DNA of 64,000 nt, taken from contig JANUBW010000009.1 of assembly GCA_024809215.1 (NCBI GenBank), forward strand, positions 248,001 to 312,000. The letters run 5' to 3'. Below are positions 45,472 to 54,538 of this stretch, piece by piece. Every line of letters starts with the position of its first letter. The first letter of the stretch is position 1. The position numbers and the translations under genes are program-made. The notes under the pieces are model-generated. The model ran no database searches. It was not told the origin of the DNA and was given only the letters and a program-made list of their open reading frames with translations. The stretch is from Niastella sp. OAS944 (lineage in GTDB: Bacteria > Bacteroidota > Bacteroidia > Chitinophagales > Chitinophagaceae).

Positions 45472-45870
45472 CCAATGAAACAGCTGTAGTTGGAATTAAG
45501 AGAGATTAAAATTCAGATTAATAAACCCACTAATTTTGTAGACTAAGTAAGTTTATCTAATATTGTGCAGGAATTAACACGGAAATATAAAATCTGAATT
45601 GATCTGGCCTAGTTGACCGGGTTAGTAAAGTACTGCACTCATGTTGCATCATAACATCATATCCATGTCCCCTGTACCTGCACTAAAAGCAGCAGGTTGT
45701 TGCTGTTGTACCAGTTGTTGTTGCTGAACAATTCCGTTGACCTTATCCCTTGTTTGGCCATACATGATCTGAAGAAAGTAAACGCTTTACATAAAATATT
45801 TGAAGAAGTTATGACCTGGTCAATTTTTGGGCGTGCCGGTCCATGATGGTTTGTTCGTTTCAGAAAAAGA
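45472..45870. other. Intergenic region with no recognised gene
   Basis: The region is about 400 bp between the terminator and the leader hairpins of the second susC. A minus-strand open frame (45657-45905) encodes a low-complexity sequence without similarity I recognise, and I reject it. The promoter of the second susCD operon must lie here, but I see no unambiguous TTTG/TAnnTTTG pair. Confidence 0.5.
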
Positions 45871-45952
45871 GCCGGAATTGTTGCGAGCAATCCCGGCGCA
45901 AACAAGGCGTTAAGGGCAGATAGTGATTGCGAGTCCCCGTCTGCCCCGCCTT
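45871..45952 (+). promoter_or_regulatory. Two consecutive leader hairpins upstream of the second susC
   Basis: Hairpin 1 (45871-45897) pairs GCCGG-A-ATTG with CAAT-C-CCGGC. Hairpin 2 (45904-45952) pairs AAGGCG with CGCCTT and, inside it, GGGCAGA with TCTGCCC. Their loops share the motif TTGCGAG/ATTGCGAG. Hairpin 2 ends 26 bp before the susC ATG. Such stacked GC-rich stems in an AT-rich leader suggest post-transcriptional control. Confidence 0.5.
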
Positions 45953-45978
45953 ATTGTTTAATTACCAAAACAAAGATA

Positions 45979-48900
45979 ATGACAAAAGCTGTTAGTGTAT
46001 GGCTTCTGCCTGCACTGCTTATGCCGTATATTGTGTTTTCTCAGGAAAACCCGGCAAAAAATACCCCTGCTCCCACTGTTAAAACCGGAACGGATAATAT
46101 TATTCTCTCTGGCCGGGTTATAGATGATAAAACCAAAGCCCCATTGCCCGGCGCAACCATTCATATTAAAGGCACAACGCACGAGGTGGCGGCCGATGAA
46201 AAAGGCGCTTTTAAATTCGTTACCGGTCAAAGACTGCCAAGTGTTTTTGTAGTTACCAATGTGGGTTATCAACCCAGGGAGATCACTATCAGCCAGGCTA
46301 CTGACATCGTGATCACTTTGCACGAAACCAATTCACAATTGAATGATGTAGTGGTGGTTGGTTATGGTACCCAGCAAAGAAAAAACCTCATCAGCTCTAT
46401 TTCAAAGGTGAATGCGGCAGAAGTAAAAGAATTACCAGTGGCTGGCGTTGATGCACAGTTACAAGGTAAGGCTTCAGGAGTGCAGATCAATTCAAACACC
46501 GGCGTTCCCGGTGATGGGGTCTTTATTCGGGTGCGTGGCGCAACCTCAATCAATGCCAGCAATGATCCTTTATATGTGGTAGATGGCGTATTTATTAATA
46601 ACACCAGTTTACAAACTGTAAATACCGGTGGCCGCGCTACCTCACCCATTGCCGATATAAACCCTGCCGATATTGAAAGCATCGAAGTGCTGAAAGATGC
46701 CAATGCCACTGCCATTTATGGCGCTCGTGGCGCTAATGGCGTTGTCATTATTACTACCAAACGGGGTAATTATAATGCAGCCCCTAAAGTAAATATCAAA
46801 GCGGCTACCGGTTGGGCAAAAGCGGCGGAGTTATGGAAGCTCACCACAGGGCCCGAACATGCAGAGCTGGTAAATGAGTTTTATGCCAATTCATACCAGG
46901 ATGCCCTGACTGCCAATGATGCCGCCGGTATAACAAAATATAAATACCTGCCATTTCGCGCCCTTACCGATAATCCAACGGCAACACCTGCTCCGCGTGG
47001 ATTGCCGCAAGATCAGAACACGTACGACCGGCTGAACAAATTATTCCGTACAGCCAGGCTGAGTGATTATGATATTTCATTACAGGGCGGAAGCAAGGCA
47101 ACCAAATATTATTTGGGCGCAGGCTACACAAGTCAGGAAGCGAACATAAAACCCATCGATTTTAACCGTGCCAGCTTTAAGCTGAACCTCGATCAACGAG
47201 TGAACGAAAAGATACAGGTGGGCGTTAGTAACAGTTTTTACCGAACCTACCGTAACCAGGCCCGTTCAGGAGATGGTCCTGCCGGTGGTTTGTTGCAATC
47301 TGCATTACATACGCCCACTTATTTACCCGAAACCAATGCCGACGGTACACCGGCCCGTTGGGCAGGTTTCGATAACCTCGATGTGCTCATAAATAATTAC
47401 GATGTAAATACCATCAGCTTACGTTACATTGGTAATATCTATGCCGATGCGGAAATTATTCCTGATCTGAAATTCCGTACCAGCTTTAGCGTTGATTATA
47501 ACCATTACAACGAATCGGAATACTGGAATAACCAAACTCAGTTAGGTGCAGCGCCAACCAATGGTCTCGCTACATCTATTCAAACACAAAATACCACCTG
47601 GATCAACGAACAAACGCTTTCTTACCGGAAGAACCTGTTTGGCGGTCATACCTTCGGTATATTAGTGGGTAATTCTGTTCAAAGCAATTCATTACGTACC
47701 GATTCTTTATCAGGATCGGGTTTCCCCAATAATTCATTCAGGTCAATTGCATCAGCCGCTAACCGGCCTTCTTCTCAAAAGTTTGCGAAGGGTAATCTGG
47801 TATCGTTCTTTTCACGGGTTGATTATAACTACAGTGGTAAATATTTCCTGGAGGCAAGTATCCGTGCCGATGGATCGAGCCGGTTTGGCGCGAACAATAA
47901 ATACGGTTACTTCCCCTCTGTGGGTGTTGCCTGGCGCATAAGAGAAGAAAACTTTCTGCAAAATGTGAACTGGTTGAGCGATCTTAAACTGCGCGCCAGC
48001 GTGGGCCTCACTGGTAACCAAAATGGTATCAACAACTTTGCAGCACTTGGGCTTTGGAACGGCGGTGCAGGATATCCTGATGTTGCCGGCAGCAGCGATC
48101 AGCCGGGTACAGCGCCACAGCAATTAGGCAATGACGATCTGAAATGGGAAAAGACCCGCCAGTCGAATATTGGTGTAGATGTGGGCCTTTTCAACGGCGC
48201 AGTGAGTGTAGAAGTGAATTTGTATTCAAAGTATACTACCGATGCCCTGTTGCAATTACCAATAAATGCGATCTCCGGTTTTAATTCCTACTCATCCAAT
48301 GCCGGAGAGATCAGCAACAAAGGATATGAAGTAAGCATCATCTCTAATAACATTCGTAAAAAAGATTTCAGCTGGACAACCAGTTTCAATATCTCTGGCA
48401 ATACCAACAAGATTGAAAAACTGCCTACTGCTGTTAACTATTATAACCGCGACTGGGTTCGTTTACAGGAAGGCCATCCATTGTATTCATTCTGGTTATA
48501 TAAACAACAATATGTTGATCCGGAAACCGGCACTGCTGTTTTTGAGGACGTAACAAAAGACGGATCTATTACAGTGGCCGATCGCCAGATACTGGGCAGC
48601 GCAATTCCAAAGTTCTTTGGTGGCATTACCAATAACCTGCGCTATAAAGATTTCGACCTCGGGGTTTCATTTACTTATCAATACGGCAACAAGGTGTTTA
48701 ACCTGAACCGCTTTTTTGGTGAAGGCGGCGGTACCCGCGATGCCAACCGCGTGTTACTGGCCAGTCAGTTAGCCAGATGGCAAAAGCCCGGTGATATCAC
48801 TGATGTACCAAGACTGACTGCATACGGAAATAATTATACGCTTGAGCAGAACAGCCGTTTCCTCGAAGATGGTTCCTTTATCAAATTCAGTGCGTTGACC

Positions 48901-49113
48901 TTTGGATATTCTTTGCCCCAACGTATTGTATCGAAGGCGCATATTCAAAATGTTAGACTCTATTTCATTGGTAGCAATTTGTTGTGGATCAAAAAATACA
49001 CCGGCCCCGATCCTGAGTCGAACGTAACTGCTGTACAAAATGTGCAGGGCCTCGATCTGGGTACGCCACCACAACCCCGTACTATACAGTTGGGTATCAA
49101 TGTAACCTTGTAA
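45979..49113 (+). CDS. SusC/RagA-family TonB-linked outer-membrane transporter (second pair)
   Basis: This 1044-residue protein has a signal peptide (LLPALLMPYIVFSQ), a regulatory carboxypeptidase-like domain (LSGRVIDDKTKAPLPGATIH), the VVVVGYGTQQRKNLISSISK motif, plug signatures DPLYVVDGVFINN and IYGARGANGVVIITTKRG, a barrel with RADGSSRFGANNKYGYFPS, and the C-terminal LGINVTL. It differs widely from the SusC at 35750, so the locus carries two transporters rather than a recent duplication. It lies 22 bp before its susD partner. Confidence 0.97.
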   Translation: MTKAVSVWLLPALLMPYIVFSQENPAKNTPAPTVKTGTDNIILSGRVIDDKTKAPLPGATIHIKGTTHEVAADEKGAFKFVTGQRLPSVFVVTNVGYQPREITISQATDIVITLHETNSQLNDVVVVGYGTQQRKNLISSISKVNAAEVKELPVAGVDAQLQGKASGVQINSNTGVPGDGVFIRVRGATSINASNDPLYVVDGVFINNTSLQTVNTGGRATSPIADINPADIESIEVLKDANATAIYGARGANGVVIITTKRGNYNAAPKVNIKAATGWAKAAELWKLTTGPEHAELVNEFYANSYQDALTANDAAGITKYKYLPFRALTDNPTATPAPRGLPQDQNTYDRLNKLFRTARLSDYDISLQGGSKATKYYLGAGYTSQEANIKPIDFNRASFKLNLDQRVNEKIQVGVSNSFYRTYRNQARSGDGPAGGLLQSALHTPTYLPETNADGTPARWAGFDNLDVLINNYDVNTISLRYIGNIYADAEIIPDLKFRTSFSVDYNHYNESEYWNNQTQLGAAPTNGLATSIQTQNTTWINEQTLSYRKNLFGGHTFGILVGNSVQSNSLRTDSLSGSGFPNNSFRSIASAANRPSSQKFAKGNLVSFFSRVDYNYSGKYFLEASIRADGSSRFGANNKYGYFPSVGVAWRIREENFLQNVNWLSDLKLRASVGLTGNQNGINNFAALGLWNGGAGYPDVAGSSDQPGTAPQQLGNDDLKWEKTRQSNIGVDVGLFNGAVSVEVNLYSKYTTDALLQLPINAISGFNSYSSNAGEISNKGYEVSIISNNIRKKDFSWTTSFNISGNTNKIEKLPTAVNYYNRDWVRLQEGHPLYSFWLYKQQYVDPETGTAVFEDVTKDGSITVADRQILGSAIPKFFGGITNNLRYKDFDLGVSFTYQYGNKVFNLNRFFGEGGGTRDANRVLLASQLARWQKPGDITDVPRLTAYGNNYTLEQNSRFLEDGSFIKFSALTFGYSLPQRIVSKAHIQNVRLYFIGSNLLWIKKYTGPDPESNVTAVQNVQGLDLGTPPQPRTIQLGINVTL

Positions 49114-49135
49114 ACCTCTCAAAAAAAATAATTAC

Positions 49136-50479
49136 ATGAATGCTTTTAAATATATAGTTCCGGTGCTGGCTGCGGTGTCACTGGTTTCGTGCAAAAAGTT
49201 TCTGGAAGTGGAGCCGGTTGATTCAGTATCGGATGGACAAACGATCGTTGACAAAACTTCAGCAGAAACTGCTACCCGTGGTTTGTACCGCGCGCTTTCA
49301 GCCGATGGTTATTATGGGGTTACTTTTCAATCCATTGGTTATTTAAGTGGCGACAACGTACAATGGACGGGTTCGCAATCGATCATACAACAATTCATTT
49401 CACATAATGTACGAGCCGATAATGCGAATATTGCGAGTGCATGGAGCGCTATTTACACTACCATCAACCGCGCCAATCACATTATTGCCAAAGTACCCAA
49501 TGTAACAGATCCGTTATTTACGCAAACGTTGCGGAACCAGTTAACAGGTGAAGCATATTTTGTACGGGCGCTGGCTTATTTTGACCTGGCCCGTACCTGG
49601 GGCGGAGTGCAACTGGCGTTAACGCCTACTAATTCAGCATCGGATAAAACAGGTATACAACGCAGTAGTTTGGCCGAAACCTATGCGCAGGTGTTAAGCG
49701 ATCTTACTGCTGCAGAGCCTTTGTTACCCGAAACAACCAACCGCGTACGCGCTACCAAAAAAACAGTGTGGGCCTTGCGTGCACGATATCATTTGTATCA
49801 AAAGGAGTATGCATTGGCCGAAGCCTATGCAACCAAACTGCTGGGCGATGCAGCCAGCTACCAGTTGGTGAAACCCTATAGCGCTTTCTTCGCTAACAAC
49901 GTTGTTAATACCCAGGAATCGATTTTTGAATTGTCATACAGCAGTACCTATACCAACGGCCATCGTAACCAATGGCAACCACCGGCCAATAATGGTACAA
50001 GACAATGGGCGCCCAGTGATGCGTTCCTTACATTGGTAAATGATGCCAGCATAGGCGGCAACCGCAGCGCACTTGTGGCAAAAACATCACAGGGGCTTTG
50101 GTATGGTAACTTATATTATCGCAGTCCGGCTACCGACCCGGCCTATGTGCTTCGCATAGCAGAACAATATCTTATCAGGGCTGAAGCGCGGGCGAACCAA
50201 CCCGGCAAACTGACCGAAGCGCTGGCCGACCTGAATGCAGTACGCAGTCGTGCCGGATTGGCAAACAGCACTGCTGCCACACAGAATGATGTTTTACTGG
50301 CAATAGAGAACGAAAGAAGAATAGAGTTTGCGTTTGAGCCGCACCGCTGGTTCGATCTGGTACGTACCGACCGTGCCGGTACCGTGTTAGGTGTTAACGA
50401 TAAGAATAAGTGGGTGTTGCCCGTGCCTGCAAACGAAGTGTTGATTGATGGATCGCTTGAGCAGAATTTTAGTTATTGA
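49136..50479 (+). CDS. SusD/RagB-family surface glycan-binding lipoprotein (second pair)
   Basis: The lipobox precedes the cysteine of LVSCKKFLEV. GEAYFVRALAYFDLARTWGG, KTVWALRARYHLYQKEYALA, VLRIAEQYLIRAEARAN, NAVRSRAGLAN and IENERRIEFAFEPHRWFDLV are the SusD landmarks in order. Length 447 is normal. It is the partner of the SusC just upstream. The following 416 bp contain only repeats, so this gene probably ends the operon. Confidence 0.97.
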   Translation: MNAFKYIVPVLAAVSLVSCKKFLEVEPVDSVSDGQTIVDKTSAETATRGLYRALSADGYYGVTFQSIGYLSGDNVQWTGSQSIIQQFISHNVRADNANIASAWSAIYTTINRANHIIAKVPNVTDPLFTQTLRNQLTGEAYFVRALAYFDLARTWGGVQLALTPTNSASDKTGIQRSSLAETYAQVLSDLTAAEPLLPETTNRVRATKKTVWALRARYHLYQKEYALAEAYATKLLGDAASYQLVKPYSAFFANNVVNTQESIFELSYSSTYTNGHRNQWQPPANNGTRQWAPSDAFLTLVNDASIGGNRSALVAKTSQGLWYGNLYYRSPATDPAYVLRIAEQYLIRAEARANQPGKLTEALADLNAVRSRAGLANSTAATQNDVLLAIENERRIEFAFEPHRWFDLVRTDRAGTVLGVNDKNKWVLPVPANEVLIDGSLEQNFSY

Positions 50480-50880
50480 TAGAAGTTGACGAGTTAACGG
50501 GTTGACGAGTTAACAAGTGGTTGAAAAGGTGATAAAGTTGATGGAGGGAAATACAGTTCGAAGTTTTTAGTTTTAAGTTCTTAGTTCATTAATTCGGAAC
50601 TCGCTCTCTGGTTTCAGGTTTCAAGTTTCGGGTTCAAGTTGTTGCGCAGCTGTATTTGTATTCGCTTGCGGCTTATAGCTTGCAGCTGTATTCTGTATTT
50701 GCTTTAGGCTTTTAGCTTTTAGCTTTCGGCTGTATTCAATTTCCCGTTTGCCGTTTCACGTTTCACGACACGCGAGGGTTTAAGATTCGCGAGCCATTGC
50801 CTATTCACGATTGCCGATTGCCGTTTAACGTTTGCTAGTTGCTGAGAACCGGGAATCAAATATCAAAAAGCAAACTTAAA
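50480..50880. repeat. Mosaic of interspersed short repeats, about 400 bp without a gene
   Basis: It begins with GTTGACGAGTTAACGGG and a second GTTGACGAGTTAAC, continues with TTTTAGTTTTAAGTTCTTAG, GGTTTCAGGTTTCAAGTTTC and GCGGCTTATAGCTTGCAGCTG, and includes CTGTATTTGCTTTAGGCTTT (50693-50712), which is identical at 55907-55926. It then has CCGTTTGCCGTTTCACGTTTC and ATTGCCGATTGCCGTTT. The pieces are families also seen at 4516-4659 and 55800-55955. Confidence 0.8.
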
Positions 50881-50895
50881 ATCAAACTAAACCAA

Positions 50896-52236
50896 ATGAG
50901 TACACAACATACCACGGAATGGAAAGGCTATGAAAAAATAGCCTTCCGTTTCTTCTTTATTTACTTTCTTATTCAGTCGGTACCATTAGACTGGGTATAC
51001 TATCAACAGGTATTTTCCATTAACTGGTTACACCTGCGATACAACGATATTTTTGTTTTGGCGCACTATATGCCGCAATTCTTTGGCGGTGCGCAACATT
51101 TTACCGGCTGGTTTATAGTAGCGGCCATCGCTGCTATTGGTACAATCGCCTGGACCTTTATTGATCGTAGCCAGGCGAAAGAATACACCAATCTGTACTA
51201 CTGGATCAGGGTGATTGTACGTTACCGGCTGGCTATAGGCGTTATTGCTTACGGGTTCCTCAAAGTATTTCCCCTGCAATCGCCTTATCCTTCGCTTAGT
51301 AACCTCAATACCAGTTACGGCGATTTTACCCGCTGGAAATTATTTTCAATAAGCCTTGGTATAGTACCTTCTTATGAAACCTTTTTGGGTTTTGTAGAAG
51401 TGGCTGCCGGTTTATTGCTGTTATATAGGAAAACGGCATCGGTTGGCGCCGTGATCATTCTATTGTTCACCGGCAACGTATTCATGTCGAACATTGCCTA
51501 TGAAGGCGGCGAGGTGGTGTACAGTTTATATTTGATCGTTCTCGCCTTATTTGTGCTGTTCTGGGACCTGCAACGCATTACAACCCTCATCGTTTTGCAA
51601 AAGCCCGCAACACCCAACCGCTTCAGACCTGTATTCACTGCAAAATGGCAGGTGTATGCCCGCACCATTTTAAAGCTGGCGTTTATCTTCTTCTTTGTTT
51701 TATTGTACAGTTTTAAAACCGCTACCGGTTATAAACACCATCCGTACCAGTTCCCCGTTGCAAAAGGATTGCCGAGCGTGAGCGGTATTTATAATGTAAA
51801 AACATTCCGCATCAATGGCGATACACTTGCGTATTCCAAGAACGATCCTGTTCGCTGGCAGGATGTGGTGTTTGAAGAATGGAATACCATCAGCATCCGC
51901 TCAAACCGGCCAGTTGTAATTGATTCAAATAATGTAGAAAAAATAACGGCGGCAGATAATGATAAGACCTATGAACTGGAAGGTACCATCGGCCGGCATT
52001 ATTACAGCTATACTGAGGATTCAGCACAACGGGTATTGACGTTGCAGAATAAGAATAAGTTTTATAAGAACGAACAGCTCATACTTCATTATAACAGGCC
52101 CAACGATAGCACTATTGTATTGTATGGTGTGAACGAACACCGCGATTCGGTATTTGCCACCCTGGAGCGGATCAATAAAAAATATCTGCTGAAGGAAGTG
52201 GAACGTGAAGGCCGTGGTAAATCATTAAAACTATAA
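50896..52236 (+). CDS. DoxX-like membrane protein with C-terminal extracytoplasmic domain (paralogue 1)
   Basis: The N-terminal 300 residues contain a DoxX-like helix bundle: RYRLAIGVIAYGFLKVFPLQ, then LGFVEVAAGLLLLYRKTASV and GAVIILLFTGNVFMSNIAYE. A further helix (LAFIFFFVLLYSF) leads to a 140-residue C-terminal region beginning with the GIYNVKTFRINGDTLAYSKN segment. DoxX/DoxD proteins are subunits of thiosulfate:quinone oxidoreductase in Acidianus. ATG 50896 is used; the frame upstream to 50839 is repeat DNA. The next gene is a paralogue 18 bp away, and the cluster continues with a cytochrome c and a sulfite-oxidase-type enzyme, so a role in electron transfer to quinone is likely but unproven. 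Confidence 0.75.
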   Translation: MSTQHTTEWKGYEKIAFRFFFIYFLIQSVPLDWVYYQQVFSINWLHLRYNDIFVLAHYMPQFFGGAQHFTGWFIVAAIAAIGTIAWTFIDRSQAKEYTNLYYWIRVIVRYRLAIGVIAYGFLKVFPLQSPYPSLSNLNTSYGDFTRWKLFSISLGIVPSYETFLGFVEVAAGLLLLYRKTASVGAVIILLFTGNVFMSNIAYEGGEVVYSLYLIVLALFVLFWDLQRITTLIVLQKPATPNRFRPVFTAKWQVYARTILKLAFIFFFVLLYSFKTATGYKHHPYQFPVAKGLPSVSGIYNVKTFRINGDTLAYSKNDPVRWQDVVFEEWNTISIRSNRPVVIDSNNVEKITAADNDKTYELEGTIGRHYYSYTEDSAQRVLTLQNKNKFYKNEQLILHYNRPNDSTIVLYGVNEHRDSVFATLERINKKYLLKEVEREGRGKSLKL

Positions 52237-52254
52237 GCCATAAAACCAAAAACT

Positions 52255-53913
52255 ATGTCAATTACACAAAACGAATATATGGTTGCCGCGCCGGTTGCAA
52301 AACCAGTCAATGGTAATGGCCACCAACAGCCAGAAAAAGAAGCGGTGGCTGCGGTTGCTTCTACCTGGACAGCCCGGCAAAAGTTATGGTTCAGGATCGC
52401 TTTCATTTTTTTTGTAAGTATTTCCATTCCTAATAGCGCCGAATGGTACAAGATCGTTTTTAATATAGACTGGACGAACCTGCACTACCGCGATCTATAT
52501 GATATAGCCCGTTTTGGTTCAGGAATAAATTTATTTGGCAATAAATTGTTTGGAAGTACACTGGTGGGTTATGCTAACTGGATAATTACAGCTATTGTAG
52601 CTATTGCCGGCGGCTTTATATGGACCTGGGTCGTGCGTCGAAAAAAGACAGAGCGAAAAGAATACAACCTGGCTTATTACTGGCTGCGGGTGGTAGTTCG
52701 TTACCGTGCCGGTATTGGTATCATTGGTTTTGGTTTTACCAAACTGCTGCCGGTGCAAATGCCGTATCCTTCATTTGGTGTGCTGAATACCAATGTAGGC
52801 GATCTTACTGCGCAAAAATTATACTGGTTATCTATAGGGGTGGTGCCCTGGTACCAGATCTTTGCCGGTGTAATTGAAGTAACTGCAGGCACATTGTTAT
52901 TGTTCCGCAGAACCACTACTATTGGTTCTATATTATTATTTGGTGCGCTGGCCGATATCGTATATGTGAACTTTGCCTATGATGGCGGCGTGCATGTGTA
53001 CAGCAGTTATTTTGTATTGCTCTCGGCCTTCTTATTAGTGAACGATGTACCTAAATTGTATAACCTGCTTATTCTGGAAAAATATACAGTGCCGGTGAAT
53101 TTCTATCCGGCGTTCACAAAGAAATGGCAACAGTACAGCAGGGTGGGGTTGAAGGCGCTTACCTTGTTTGTGTTCCTGGTAGTATTCTTCTATTTACAAT
53201 TGATCAACTTCTGGTACGATCCGTACAAACAACCATCCGTAGCAGGTGTACAGGCATTGCGCGGTAATTATGCGGTGACGGAGTTTAGGGTGAATAATAA
53301 AGTGATCCCTTATGACCCTACAGATACGGTTCGCTGGCAGGAAGCTACTTTTGAAAAATGGACCAGCTTAACCTATCGCATCAATAAACCAACTGCATTG
53401 GACCTTTCAAATGGTGGCGGCGATCCGCAACGCGATATCAACCGCACTTTTGAAATTGCAGGCGTAGGTGGCGGTCAACACGTATTTCATTATTACGCCG
53501 ATACCGTAAATAACGTATTGTACCTGCAGGATAAATTCAAAGAAGTGCCGGATAGAAGAAACAGGGCCTCTAGCGTTGGTGGCGATGGTGGGGCGGTGGG
53601 CAATGAAGCAAAGGCGGAAAGGAAAAAAGATACAGTTGATAATTTCATTCCTAAAGAAGCCTGGAAGAACATCGGCAATGAAGTAACGAAGATAGATCCA
53701 CGTGCGGCCTCTACCCGCCGAGACCGCGAGTTTGCGGAAGCGCCTAAAAATGAAAAAAGAAATCGAATGATATTGCATTATGAAACCACCGATGGTTCGC
53801 ATGTGGTATTACGAGGTATAAATGAGAACAAAGATTCTATTTACGTGGTGTTAGACCGGGTAAATCGTCATTATGCCTTATCTGAAAGCAGTTTACAGGC
53901 AGGAAAGTATTAA
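52255..53913 (+). CDS. DoxX-like membrane protein with C-terminal extracytoplasmic domain (paralogue 2)
   Basis: This 552-residue paralogue shows the same order as its neighbour: RYRAGIGIIGFGFTKLLPVQ, then IFAGVIEVTAGTLLLFRRTT, GALADIVYVNFAYDGGVHVY, one last helix (LFVFLVVFFYLQLINF), then GNYAVTEFRVNNKVIPYDPT as the start of the C-terminal domain. It has an extra charged insertion of about 85 residues (near 420-505: RRNRASSVGGDGG, KAERKKDTVDNF, PRAASTRRDREF) that paralogue 1 lacks. The final strand ILHYETTDGSHVVLRGINEN matches the end of paralogue 1 (LILHYNRPNDSTIVLYGVNE). The two proteins may form a heteromer. It is followed 7 bp later by the cytochrome gene. Confidence 0.75.
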   Translation: MSITQNEYMVAAPVAKPVNGNGHQQPEKEAVAAVASTWTARQKLWFRIAFIFFVSISIPNSAEWYKIVFNIDWTNLHYRDLYDIARFGSGINLFGNKLFGSTLVGYANWIITAIVAIAGGFIWTWVVRRKKTERKEYNLAYYWLRVVVRYRAGIGIIGFGFTKLLPVQMPYPSFGVLNTNVGDLTAQKLYWLSIGVVPWYQIFAGVIEVTAGTLLLFRRTTTIGSILLFGALADIVYVNFAYDGGVHVYSSYFVLLSAFLLVNDVPKLYNLLILEKYTVPVNFYPAFTKKWQQYSRVGLKALTLFVFLVVFFYLQLINFWYDPYKQPSVAGVQALRGNYAVTEFRVNNKVIPYDPTDTVRWQEATFEKWTSLTYRINKPTALDLSNGGGDPQRDINRTFEIAGVGGGQHVFHYYADTVNNVLYLQDKFKEVPDRRNRASSVGGDGGAVGNEAKAERKKDTVDNFIPKEAWKNIGNEVTKIDPRAASTRRDREFAEAPKNEKRNRMILHYETTDGSHVVLRGINENKDSIYVVLDRVNRHYALSESSLQAGKY

Positions 53914-53920
53914 GATCACT

Positions 53921-54517
53921 ATGAACAAAGCATATATAGGTTGCATACTTGTTATCATTATGTCGTGCAACACAAACCCTGGTCCGCGCCCTGATTTAGT
54001 AAAAGAAAGTTCTAGTAGGAAAGCTGATACCACCGGATGGCCGGCCTCATTTGGGCTTGGCCGTCCGGCTTCAGCCGTTGACATTGAGAAGATCGATATC
54101 GATGTTCGTCCCGATGGCGTGGGTTTGCCTGCCGGTGAAGGAACGGCTATTACTGGCAAAACGATCTATATGACAAAATGTGTGGCCTGCCATGGTACCG
54201 ATACAACCTCGGGCGATGCAAAATTACCGGGACCGGTGTTGATCAGCGACCATCCCGGAAAAAAGAATAAAACTATTGGTAATTACTGGCCTTATGCCAC
54301 CACGTTATTCGATTATGTACGAAGGGCCATGCCTTATACCGAACCCGGTACATTGACCAATGAAGAAGTGTATCACCTGACGGCATTTTTATTAGCAGCA
54401 AACAAAGTGATAAAGGAAACTGAAGTGATAAATGCGCAAACCCTGCCGAAAATAGTGATGCCTGCGCAACACCGGTTTGTAAACGATGACCGGCGCGGTG
54501 GTAACGAGGTACGGTAG
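53921..54517 (+). CDS. Lipoprotein monohaem cytochrome c
   Basis: The N-terminus ends in a lipobox before C16 (LVIIMSCNTN). The haem motif is C87-V-A-C90-H91 within MTKCVACHGTDTTSGDAKLP. The distal ligand is probably the Met in RRAMPYTEPGTLTNEEVYHL, with the surrounding AMPY-x-x-PGTLT typical of class I cytochromes of SorB/SoxD type. ATG 53921 avoids an overlap with the DoxX-like gene. It is directly upstream of the molybdoenzyme gene (21 bp) and most likely takes its electrons. Confidence 0.9.
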   Translation: MNKAYIGCILVIIMSCNTNPGPRPDLVKESSSRKADTTGWPASFGLGRPASAVDIEKIDIDVRPDGVGLPAGEGTAITGKTIYMTKCVACHGTDTTSGDAKLPGPVLISDHPGKKNKTIGNYWPYATTLFDYVRRAMPYTEPGTLTNEEVYHLTAFLLAANKVIKETEVINAQTLPKIVMPAQHRFVNDDRRGGNEVR

Positions 54518-54538
54518 TGAATTGTTGATTGCTTAATT

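Noticed and set aside
45657-45905. 82-codon minus-strand open frame
   Set aside because: It overlaps the leader hairpins of susC, has low complexity (Asn-Asn, Leu-Leu runs), and shows no family feature or sensible upstream signal.
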